A DNA stretch of 64,000 nucleotides from Chitinophaga niabensis (GTDB lineage: Bacteria; Bacteroidota; Bacteroidia; Chitinophagales; Chitinophagaceae), in contig NZ_CP154260.1 in assembly GCF_039545795.1 (NCBI RefSeq), forward strand, positions 3,167,001 through 3,231,000, read 5' to 3'. Position numbers and translations under genes: made by a program. Of this stretch, positions 1 through 7,380 are shown in pieces. Numbering within the stretch: the first letter of the stretch is position 1; every line of letters begins with the position of its first letter. Under the pieces are notes generated by a model, which was not told the DNA's origin, made no database searches, and worked only from the letters and a program-made list of their open reading frames with translations.

Positions 1-426
1 CAACTCTTAAAAGAACACAGGCAGTTACATCGTTTGATAGGCAGATTGTATGCATGGAATATTCTTCTGATCAATTTCCCTGCAGGCATGATCATGGCTA
101 TTTATGCAAATGGCTATCTGCCTTCTAAACTGGCATTTATTATACTGGACAGTCTTTGGTTCTGGTTCACACTCAAGGCAGTGATAGAAATAAAAAGAGG
201 GAATATTGCGGCGCACAAACGTTACATGATAAGAAGTTATGCCCTTACCTGCTCAGCTTTAACACTAAGGGCCTGGAAACTGATCTTATCCAATAGTTTC
301 ACCATCGATCCCGTAACACTGTACATGATCGATGCCTGGCTGGGATTTGTACCCAACCTGTTATTGGCAGAATGGCTGATCCGGAGGAAGAAAAAAAGGC
401 TAACGCCCGAAATCAAGATTAGATAA
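1..426 (+). CDS. DUF2306-like membrane protein, 5' end outside window
   Basis: The frame is open from base 1, so the gene starts upstream of the window; an internal TTG at 34 is not a convincing start. The visible 141 codons begin with His-rich residues followed by HRLIGRLYAWN, which resembles the heme-protein-like 'HR..GR.Y' motif of DUF2306 predicted membrane proteins. Three to four hydrophobic helices follow, and the tail is basic (RRKKKR). Function in this family is not established. The 3' end overlaps the convergent gene at 400-798 by 27 bases. The family call rests on the motif and the helix pattern only. Confidence 0.6.
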   Translation, partial: QLLKEHRQLHRLIGRLYAWNILLINFPAGMIMAIYANGYLPSKLAFIILDSLWFWFTLKAVIEIKRGNIAAHKRYMIRSYALTCSALTLRAWKLILSNSFTIDPVTLYMIDAWLGFVPNLLLAEWLIRRKKKRLTPEIKIR

Positions 427-798
427 GTAGATCATTTCCATAGTACTGAAAATGATAGAAAAGCTTAGCACAAAAGCAACGAAACGCCAGGAACCTGCGG
501 ATGGACGTTTTTTAATCAGCAAGGGCCTGTAAAAGCCTTCGGCAACAATGAAAGCACTGCCTGCAGCAATTATCACTGCCCCCAACACAAGTGCTAAACC
601 GGGGGGATCAAAAGATATCGCTAAGCCATACCTGTTTATCAGGATAAAAATAATGCAAAAGAGCAGTACATACGGTACAAAAAGCCACAAAAACTTAGCA
701 CGTAATGCTTTGTGGATCTGCAAGGATAAAAAGAAACAAAGAGCAGACATCACTGCTATCGCAAAAAAGATCATTAAGGTTATCAAGACAATTTCCAT
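400..798 (-). CDS. Small four-helix membrane protein, unknown function
   Basis: This is a 132-residue integral membrane protein with four clear hydrophobic segments: an N-terminal one starting MEIVLITLMIFF, one around FVPYVLLFCIIFILI, one around ALVLGAVIIAAGSAFI, and a C-terminal one around FVAFVLSFSIIF. I chose the ATG at 798 because the longer frame (to 900) would run into the end of the rhamnosidase gene and adds a polar, non-membrane leader. With this start the gene lies 7 bases after the rhamnosidase stop on the same strand, so the two may be co-transcribed. I do not recognise a family. Its 3' end overlaps the DUF2306-like gene tail to tail. Confidence 0.55.
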   Translation of the reverse strand: MEIVLITLMIFFAIAVMSALCFFLSLQIHKALRAKFLWLFVPYVLLFCIIFILINRYGLAISFDPPGLALVLGAVIIAAGSAFIVAEGFYRPLLIKKRPSAGSWRFVAFVLSFSIIFSTMEMIYLSNLDFGR

Positions 799-805
799 AG
801 GTTCA

Positions 806-3478
806 TTATTCAGATACGAATATATGATTTCCTGAACCTGTACCAAATATTGCATACCCTTTTTCTTCACGCAATAACTTCCCCCCGGATACTTTGCCAT
901 ATTTCAGCGGCACCCATATTTCTGCTTTGGTATTAGCCGGTATACCCACCTTCAGGTTAAACTTCCCGTTTGTTATTTTCCAGTCGCTGGAAATAGGGCC
1001 GTAAGGAGATTCATAACTTCCTTTGGCGAAGGTAAGATCCCCTGCAGGCTGTGGTTTTATGATGATCTTTTTGAAACCGGGGGCTGCTGGGTTAATGCCC
1101 AGCAAAGACCTGTAGAACCACTCTCCTATTGAACCGAACATGGGGTGGTTTTTGGAATAGGTATTATCTGAAGCGGCCCAGGTTTCCCACAAAGTGGTAG
1201 CGCCGTTTTCCAGCATATGGCCCCAGCCGGGGAAACTGCGCTGATCTGCAATACGATATGCCAGATCATTCTGATCCCTTTCGCGGAACACATCAAACAA
1301 CATCTTGGTGCCAAAGATCCCGGTGGTTACATGCCAGTTACGTCTTGCGAATACCGCTTCCAGTGTATCTGCCGCTTTCTGTGCATCTGCACCTTTCACC
1401 ACATCAGACCACACACCTATCACCTGTGCTGATTGATTGGCTTTTTCAAATGCGCCGTTCACGTAGTATTTCGTTACAATCGCTTTGCGGATGTTTTCTG
1501 CCAATGCAGTATACTTTGCTTTGTCTTCTTCCTTATGCAATACCTCCGCGAGTTCTGCGATGATCCTCACCTGCGTTAAATAAAAGATGGCAGCCACCAA
1601 AGGCGAAGCTTTCCCGTCCAGCGATTCATGATCGCCCAGGCATTTATCGGAAAGATTATCTACTGCGCGGGATTCCAGGAAAGTGATCAAACGGGCCAGG
1701 GCTGCATAGTTCTCTTCAACGATCCTTTTATCTCCGTAGTACTCATACATTTTTTTGATGAGGAAAGGATATGCTGCCTGCCAGCCTAAGGGACCGGAGC
1801 CATCCCCGGGGCCGCTGTCCGCAATGCCCACAAAAGGGGCTGTTTCCGTGATACCACCCAGCGGGCGCTGGTCATTGGCAAAGTCCCGGATGGTTTTGGC
1901 ATAGAACTGCGGCATGTGGTAATTGTACATGTAGGTTTCTGCTACACACAATATATCTCCGCCATACTGGAGCTTTTCCCTTGCAGGGCAATCAGATTCC
2001 ACGCTGAACACATTACTGAGGAATGTCCATTGGATCACTTCGTTCAGCTGGTTGAACATCTTGTTGGAACTGGTGAAGGTGCCGTTCTTTTCCAGATCGG
2101 AATTCATGCGAAGGCCCTCTATATCCTGTAAAGTGGGTTTACCAGGCCAGCCAGTTACTTCAATGAAACGGAAGCCATGGAAGGTGAAACGCGGGGCCCA
2201 GGTTTCGAGCCCTTTTCCTTTCAGGATATAACTATCTTCCTGCCATGCGATGGCTGGTGCTCCGGGGCCTCCGTTGCTCTTTTTGATCTGTCCGGCTACG
2301 GCCGTCATACCATTCAGGCTGCCATCGGGGTATTTATCTTCTCCGTAACGGATACTTACTTTAGTACCGGCAGCGCCCTTTACTTTCAGGCGTACTACGC
2401 CCGCAAAGTTCTGTCCCATATCCAGTATGAACACGCCGGGTTTTATTTCGTTGATGCTAATGGGCTTTACAATCTTTGTGACCCGTATAGGCGGCTGCAT
2501 CTGAGGTGTGAGTTCACCAGCCGGACCCTGGACCTTTACGGCCTGTTTCCAGCCTGTTTGCGGATCTTCCAGGCGGGCATCGTAATGTTCCCCCAGGAAA
2601 ATGCTGTTGCGCACTACAGGGCCCGGCGCTGTTTGCCAGGTTTCGTCTGTTGGTACCAGGGCAGTACTGCCATCTGCATAGGTTATCCGGATCAGGGCTT
2701 TTACACATGGCCTGCCGGTTGTAAGCTGCGCACGCATATTGATGCTGCCCCAGAAACGCAAAGGGAGGGTATTGTACCATCCGTTGCCCAGCATAATGCT
2801 GGCGGCGTTTATGCCATTACGTACCTGTGCCGTGATATCATATACGGTGTATAAAACCTGTTTGCGGTAAGCCGTTAAGCCGGGATCCAGCACATGGTCT
2901 CCTATTTTCTTTCCATTCAGATAAGCTTCATAATAACCCAGGCCGCTGATGTACAAACGGGCGGAGGCGATCTTCTTCTTTGCTTCGAAAGACTTCCGGA
3001 ACAAAGGCATGGGATCTTCTTTGTAGAATTCTTCATCCTTTTCAAATTGCTTGCTGCCATCTCCTATCCATTGCGCGGCCCAGGCTGACGAAGCGGTTTC
3101 AAACCATTGTGGTAAACTCCAGGCAGATGCCCTGCCATCCTGGTCATATACTTTCACCTGCCAGGTGTAACGGGAAAAGGGTTCAAGGGCTTTACCCGCA
3201 TAAGTTACATGCAGGTTTTCGGCGGAATTTACTTTACCGGTCTGCCAGACAATATTCTTACCGGGATCCCTTACCACTATCTCATAGGCGGATTGCCATT
3301 GGTTTTGCCCATAACCTGTCAACGTCCAGCTGAAACGGGGTGCAGCAGTAGCTATGCCCAGCGGGTTCTGCAGGTATTCACAGGTGAGTTTTGCCGGTTG
3401 CAATGCCGGTGCAGCTGTAGCTTCAGCATAACTAACAAGGCATAACAGCGCCATGCATATAGTGGTCCTTAATTGCAT
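806..3478 (-). CDS. Alpha-L-rhamnosidase, GH78
   Basis: Secreted glycosidase of 890 residues that should remove terminal alpha-L-rhamnose from pectin (rhamnogalacturonan) or plant glycosides. The start at 3478 gives a clean signal peptide (MQLRTTICMALLCLVSYAEA); the longer frame adds 18 residues before it. Order seen: an Fn3-like sandwich (FSWTLTGYGQNQWQSAYEI), the Bac_rhamnosid N-terminal lectin-like domain (ARLYISGLGYYEAYLNGKKIG), a sandwich domain, then the (alpha/alpha)6 barrel. The barrel carries ESDCPAREKLQYGGD near residue 493, the GH78 acid motif region, and TLWETW near residue 760, the general-base region. A C-terminal beta domain follows. Length is normal for the family. No SusCD pair adjoins it. 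Confidence 0.93.
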   Translation of the reverse strand: MQLRTTICMALLCLVSYAEATAAPALQPAKLTCEYLQNPLGIATAAPRFSWTLTGYGQNQWQSAYEIVVRDPGKNIVWQTGKVNSAENLHVTYAGKALEPFSRYTWQVKVYDQDGRASAWSLPQWFETASSAWAAQWIGDGSKQFEKDEEFYKEDPMPLFRKSFEAKKKIASARLYISGLGYYEAYLNGKKIGDHVLDPGLTAYRKQVLYTVYDITAQVRNGINAASIMLGNGWYNTLPLRFWGSINMRAQLTTGRPCVKALIRITYADGSTALVPTDETWQTAPGPVVRNSIFLGEHYDARLEDPQTGWKQAVKVQGPAGELTPQMQPPIRVTKIVKPISINEIKPGVFILDMGQNFAGVVRLKVKGAAGTKVSIRYGEDKYPDGSLNGMTAVAGQIKKSNGGPGAPAIAWQEDSYILKGKGLETWAPRFTFHGFRFIEVTGWPGKPTLQDIEGLRMNSDLEKNGTFTSSNKMFNQLNEVIQWTFLSNVFSVESDCPAREKLQYGGDILCVAETYMYNYHMPQFYAKTIRDFANDQRPLGGITETAPFVGIADSGPGDGSGPLGWQAAYPFLIKKMYEYYGDKRIVEENYAALARLITFLESRAVDNLSDKCLGDHESLDGKASPLVAAIFYLTQVRIIAELAEVLHKEEDKAKYTALAENIRKAIVTKYYVNGAFEKANQSAQVIGVWSDVVKGADAQKAADTLEAVFARRNWHVTTGIFGTKMLFDVFRERDQNDLAYRIADQRSFPGWGHMLENGATTLWETWAASDNTYSKNHPMFGSIGEWFYRSLLGINPAAPGFKKIIIKPQPAGDLTFAKGSYESPYGPISSDWKITNGKFNLKVGIPANTKAEIWVPLKYGKVSGGKLLREEKGYAIFGTGSGNHIFVSE

Positions 3479-3566
3479 CGGTTTCGAATTTACCGGGCAA
3501 TATAGGTACAAATACATATTCGTAGGTAGCAAAGCAGGTAGGTACAGGTTGGTTAGACCTATTGCT

Positions 3567-3574
3567 TATATTTG
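3567..3574 (+). promoter_or_regulatory. TAnnTTTG -7 box
   Basis: TATATTTG matches the Bacteroidota -7 consensus TAnnTTTG exactly and lies 56 bases before the hydrolase start at 3631. No good -33 TTG is found at the usual distance (nearest TTG at 3549-3551). Confidence 0.4.
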
Positions 3575-3630
3575 CGTCACATAACCCGCTATATGAGATA
3601 TAAGACCATATTGAGGACTAATACCCGAAT

Positions 3631-4590
3631 ATGAAACTACCTGCTATTATTTCTATCATCCTTTTCATGGCAGCATGCCAGCCCAAAGGTACTTACACAC
3701 AGTTAACCAACATGGATACCACTATCCTCACCAGTGATTCCGTTCAGCTGGTTGTGAAAGTGGCCGGACAGGGAGTTCCCTGCATCTTTGTGCATGGCGG
3801 GCCTGGCGGTGGCTTTATGTCTTTTGAAAAGATGGGAGGAAAGAACCTGGAGCAGTGTATGACCATGGTGTATTACGACCAGAGAGGTTCAGGCTCTTCA
3901 CAGAACGCGGCAGATTACAGTCTTGACCGCATGGTGCAGGATATAGAAGAACTCCGGCAAGCCATGAAACTGGAGAAGGTATACCTGCTCAGCCATTCTT
4001 TCGGCGGCATTATTGCTTTCAACTACGCAAAGAAATACCCCGCTCATGTATACGGTTTGGTGCTGGCCAATTCCACCCTGCATTTCTTCAATACCGCTTC
4101 TATCAAAGAACAGGTAGAATATGGCTATCGCCTGCTGGGTAAGGATACCGTTATACAGGAAACAGATTCCCTCCTGCAGCTGATGGCGGTGGTAAGAAAA
4201 GAAATGAGTAAACAGCGCATCGGCTATAAGTTCCTCACGGATGATATACAAACCATCGTGAAACTGGATAGCCTGGACGATAACTTTCCACGCACGAATG
4301 ATTTTGGCATGGCCATCGTGGCACCCTTATTGGATACTTTGCAGAAAGTACGTTATCCTGAATACTCGCTTGATTATACCATTCAAACACTCCTATTACA
4401 ACTTCCCGTGCTCACCATTACCGGCAGCAATGATCATGCGATCGGCATTCATCATTATGAAAAGTTCAGATTCCCGCAACAGGAAGTAGTGAAGATAGAT
4501 GGCGGGCATCTGCTCTATTATGAACAGAATGCTGCGTTTGTAAAAGCTGTTTGTGGGTTTATCAAAGCAAGGGCCGCGGATCAAAAATAA
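3631..4590 (+). CDS. S33-type alpha/beta hydrolase lipoprotein (prolyl aminopeptidase-like)
   Basis: A 319-residue lipoprotein: hydrophobic start followed by FMAAC, with Cys16 the likely lipidated residue. The alpha/beta-hydrolase core has the oxyanion loop HGGPGGG near residue 55, which is typical of proline iminopeptidases, then YYDQRGSGSS, the nucleophile elbow SHSFGG (Ser123), an Asp in GSNDHAIG and a His in GGHLLYYEQ. These support removal of N-terminal proline, or a related peptidase or esterase activity, at the periplasmic or outer-membrane face. Substrate specificity cannot be read from sequence. Its 3' end overlaps the convergent NTF2-like gene by 29 bases. Confidence 0.8.
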   Translation: MKLPAIISIILFMAACQPKGTYTQLTNMDTTILTSDSVQLVVKVAGQGVPCIFVHGGPGGGFMSFEKMGGKNLEQCMTMVYYDQRGSGSSQNAADYSLDRMVQDIEELRQAMKLEKVYLLSHSFGGIIAFNYAKKYPAHVYGLVLANSTLHFFNTASIKEQVEYGYRLLGKDTVIQETDSLLQLMAVVRKEMSKQRIGYKFLTDDIQTIVKLDSLDDNFPRTNDFGMAIVAPLLDTLQKVRYPEYSLDYTIQTLLLQLPVLTITGSNDHAIGIHHYEKFRFPQQEVVKIDGGHLLYYEQNAAFVKAVCGFIKARAADQK

Positions 4591-4909
4591 CTTTGAGGGA
4601 AGTGATCTTCTCATCTTCCACATGATACCAGCCACAGCCGAAAATAGTTTTCCCTGAGATCTGCAGATCATACAGGAGGCATACATCATCTCCATCTGCA
4701 AAAGCCTTTTTCACATTATACTTCAGTTTCATTTTTTCCATATCATCAAAATATGCCTGTGCCCCATCCCGTGAGCCCATTACGCCGATGAACTGCATAT
4801 TATCATCCACAAATGTCCTGGCTATCTTGAAATCCTGTTCATTGATGGCGTTTACACAGGATAATACGATCTCTTTTGCACTGCTCATAGTGGTTGTATT
4901 ACGTGTCAT
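4562..4909 (-). CDS. NTF2/SnoaL-like small protein
   Basis: A 115-residue cytoplasmic protein with the pattern of the NTF2-like cone fold: an N-terminal helix pair (CVNAINEQDFKIARTFVDDNMQFIGVMG) with a short hairpin region, then alternating strands (DVCLLYDLQISGKTIFGCGWYHVEDEKITSLKVIFD). Such proteins are often isomerases, hydrolases or ligand binders, and no catalytic set can be assigned here. The start may instead be the internal ATG at 4888 (MSSAKEIV). It is divergent from the flavoprotein gene at 5024, so the two share the 114-base intergenic region. Confidence 0.7.
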   Translation of the reverse strand: MTRNTTTMSSAKEIVLSCVNAINEQDFKIARTFVDDNMQFIGVMGSRDGAQAYFDDMEKMKLKYNVKKAFADGDDVCLLYDLQISGKTIFGCGWYHVEDEKITSLKVIFDPRPLL

Positions 4910-4981
4910 TTTTAATGGTGTTTAGTTAATTATTACACCGTAATTACTATGCCATGTTGCGGTTGTTCCATTTATATTATT

Positions 4982-4996
4982 TGCAACTTTGTTGCA
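4982..4996. promoter_or_regulatory. Inverted repeat TGCAAC-TTT-GTTGCA
   Basis: A perfect 6-bp inverted repeat with a 3-base centre in the 114-base divergent region between the NTF2-like gene and the thioredoxin-reductase-like gene, 27 bases before the latter's ATG. The position suits a repressor operator. The regulator is unknown. Confidence 0.35.
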
Positions 4997-5023
4997 TACA
5001 GGATTTTTATTTACATTTGCTTT

Positions 5024-5926
5024 ATGAACGCAACATACGATGTAATGATAGCGGGCGGCAGTTATGCCGGCCTTTCAGCAGCTATGGCCTTAGGGCGGGC
5101 ATTGAGAAACGTATTGATCATTGACAGCGGTGATCCCTGTAATAAACAAACACCGCATTCGCATAACTTTCTTACACAGGATGGGCAAACACCTGCACAG
5201 ATTGCTGACACAGCAAAGCAGCAGGTACTGCAATACAATACCATTTCATGGCACCAGGGTTTGGTATCCAATGTAGTCAGCACTCCTGCTGGTTTTGAGA
5301 TCAGTACGGCAGCGGGAGAAACCTTCCGGGCTAAAAAGGTATTGTTTGCAACGGGCGTCAAAGATCAGTTACTGCCGGTGAAAGGACTGGCAGAAACATG
5401 GGGGATATCGCTTGTGCATTGCCCTTACTGCCATGGTTATGAGATCAGGGGTAAAGCTACAGGGCTGATTGCAAACGGGGACATGGCTTTTGAGTTATGC
5501 CGGTTAATTTCCAACTGGAGTAACAAACTAACGTTGTTCACCAATGGCCCTTCTGCTTTAACAGCAGAACAGGCAGCGAAGATCAAAAACCACGGGATAA
5601 CAGTTGTTGAAGCAGAGATCAGTGAATTTGAACAGGAAAACGGGCAACTGCAAAACATTGTATTAAAGGATGGTTCAAAACATCCGCTGGAAGCAGCCTA
5701 CATAAGACTGCCTTTTAAACAGCACAGTGATATACCGCAGCAATTGGGTTGTGCTATTGATGAACAGGGATATATTGAAGTAACGGAATTACAGCAGACC
5801 ACTGTTCCCGGTGTTTATGCGGCAGGTGATAACAGCAACAAATTCCGTGGTGTTTCCATGGCTGTTGCTGCGGGCACAAAAGCTGGCGCCATGATCAATA
5901 AGGAATTGATTGATGAAACATTCTAA
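5024..5926 (+). CDS. Thioredoxin-reductase-like NAD(P)/FAD oxidoreductase
   Basis: A 300-residue flavoprotein. The ATG at 5024 is chosen because it puts the Rossmann FAD motif (MIAGGSYAGLSAAMA, residues 8-22) at the usual distance from the N terminus; the upstream extension is Cys- and aromatic-rich and looks untranslated. The redox-active pair is Cys133/Cys136 in HCPYCHGYE, in the central domain as in bacterial thioredoxin reductases. The C-terminal FAD segment GVYAAGDN is present. The NADPH-domain glycine motif is weak (GLIANGDMAFELC), so the electron donor is uncertain. Likely a cytosolic disulfide reductase for a thioredoxin-like partner. Its stop overlaps the convergent DUF1543 stop by 4 bases. 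Confidence 0.85.
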   Translation: MNATYDVMIAGGSYAGLSAAMALGRALRNVLIIDSGDPCNKQTPHSHNFLTQDGQTPAQIADTAKQQVLQYNTISWHQGLVSNVVSTPAGFEISTAAGETFRAKKVLFATGVKDQLLPVKGLAETWGISLVHCPYCHGYEIRGKATGLIANGDMAFELCRLISNWSNKLTLFTNGPSALTAEQAAKIKNHGITVVEAEISEFEQENGQLQNIVLKDGSKHPLEAAYIRLPFKQHSDIPQQLGCAIDEQGYIEVTELQQTTVPGVYAAGDNSNKFRGVSMAVAAGTKAGAMINKELIDETF

Positions 5927-6471
5927 GCCAGGATATCCGATATTTTAAAATACCCCAGGTGCAAAACATCCTCCGCCATATCCTGCGGAGCTGGTGTTAA
6001 AGAAAGCCTGTATTGCTTGCGCACAGCAGCAGGGAGGATCTCTTCCACCAGCGCCATATCGTCCACACCCACACCGTATTTATCATCGATATGTGAAGTG
6101 GCACCTTTAAACCCGGTATGTTTGAAAAAGGCCGTGGCCTTCGCTTTACGGAGTGCTTCGTTTTTATCTTTGCCGGTGGCCAGCATTTTGTAATGGAATT
6201 CTTCCATTTCATTTTCTTTATAACCGCCCAGGTTAATAAAGAAAAGATATTCGGAGGATGGAGCTGTTTCATTGATGCCAATGCGGTATCCATCCACTTT
6301 GGTTACTTCCCGGTATCCGTCTATATGCAGATCATCCGCCTCCGGCCAGAAAGCGATAATAGCGGGTATGAGTTCTTTCAGGGATGCTGCTATGCCAAAG
6401 AAAACATCATGCTGCTCCGTATGACGGCCTGCGGGTTTACAGCCGATCAGTACCATGAATAATTTCACCAT
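5923..6471 (-). CDS. DUF1543 domain protein
   Basis: A 182-residue protein starting MVKLFMVLIGCKPAGRHTEQHDVFFGIA, a strong match to the N-terminal signature of DUF1543. A second similar half follows (FFINLGGYKENEMEEFHYKMLATGKDKNEALRKAK), which fits a duplicated ferredoxin-like arrangement. No enzymatic role is known for the family. The start at 6471 is 1 base from the stop of the dienelactone hydrolase gene on the same strand, so the two form a tight operon with DUF1543 downstream. Confidence 0.85.
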   Translation of the reverse strand: MVKLFMVLIGCKPAGRHTEQHDVFFGIAASLKELIPAIIAFWPEADDLHIDGYREVTKVDGYRIGINETAPSSEYLFFINLGGYKENEMEEFHYKMLATGKDKNEALRKAKATAFFKHTGFKGATSHIDDKYGVGVDDMALVEEILPAAVRKQYRLSLTPAPQDMAEDVLHLGYFKISDILA

Positions 6472-6472
6472 G

Positions 6473-7330
6473 CTATTGTATGGTTTCTTTAAACAGCTTC
6501 AGTGTTCTCTCCCAGGCAAGTTTAGCAGCAGCTTCGTTATAACGGGCTGCGGAAGTATCGTTATGGAAGGCGTGTTGTGCACCCTCGTAGATGTACAGTT
6601 CATATTTTGTATGCGCTGCTTTTAAAGCGGCTTCGTAAGCAGGAATACCTTCATTCACTCTTTCATCCAGTCCGCCGTAATGCAGTTGTACTGCTGCTTT
6701 GATCTTTGGCACATCTGCTGCTGCCGGTTGGCGGCCGTAAAATGCAACGGCTGCTTTCAGATCAGGATCATTCACGGCCAGCTGATTAGCCAATGCACCT
6801 CCCCAGCAGAAACCAACACAGGCTGTTTTGCCATTGGATGCAGGAAGTGATTTGAGATAAGGAAATGCCTTGAGGAAGTTCTGCAGGTTCTGTGCAGCAT
6901 CCAGTTTGCCGAATTGGGCACGGCTTTCATCTTCATTGGCAGTAGTACCGCCAAATACAGATAAGGCATCCGGTGCCAGCGCCAGGTAACCAGCTTTGGC
7001 AACGCGGCGGGCCACATCTTTTATATGAGGCGTAAGGCCACGGTTCTCATGGATCACTACCACCGCTCCCCTTTTACCTGCAGCTTTGGGGCGAACAAGA
7101 TATCCCTTCATGGTAGTGCCTTCGCCTGGATAGGTGATGTCCTCTTCCGTAAGGTCCGGATCCAGCGGCTGCACCGTGGCCGCATGGGCATAGTTGGATT
7201 CCAGCAATGGCAATACAGCCATGGCGGCAGCCATCCCTCCGGTGAGTTTTACGAGGCGTTTGAGGAAATCTTCCCGGGTAAGGGGTTTGTGGGTATACTC
7301 ATCAAAAAGGCGGATGATATTCTGATCCAT
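6473..7330 (-). CDS. Dienelactone hydrolase family protein, exported
   Basis: A 285-residue alpha/beta hydrolase. The N terminus (LTREDFLKRLVKLTGGMAAAMAVLPLLESNYAHA) is a long signal-like or anchor segment, with AHA as a cleavage site. The core has the DLH features HENRGLTPHIKD, the nucleophile Cys in VGFCWGG, an Asp in GGLDERVN and a His in GAQHAF, so the Cys-Asp-His triad is complete. DLH family enzymes hydrolyse lactones or esters; the true substrate is unknown. It forms an operon with DUF1543 (1-base gap). Export with a preserved Cys nucleophile is common in Bacteroidota members. Confidence 0.85.
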   Translation of the reverse strand: MDQNIIRLFDEYTHKPLTREDFLKRLVKLTGGMAAAMAVLPLLESNYAHAATVQPLDPDLTEEDITYPGEGTTMKGYLVRPKAAGKRGAVVVIHENRGLTPHIKDVARRVAKAGYLALAPDALSVFGGTTANEDESRAQFGKLDAAQNLQNFLKAFPYLKSLPASNGKTACVGFCWGGALANQLAVNDPDLKAAVAFYGRQPAAADVPKIKAAVQLHYGGLDERVNEGIPAYEAALKAAHTKYELYIYEGAQHAFHNDTSAARYNEAAAKLAWERTLKLFKETIQ

Positions 7331-7380
7331 AAGATAGCATTTGTAGAAAGTTACAAATTATCGTGATCTTAACCAATCCC

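Noticed and set aside
2177..2854. A 225-codon plus-strand frame inside the GH78 gene
   Set aside because: It is antisense to the well-supported rhamnosidase and has no signal or domain.
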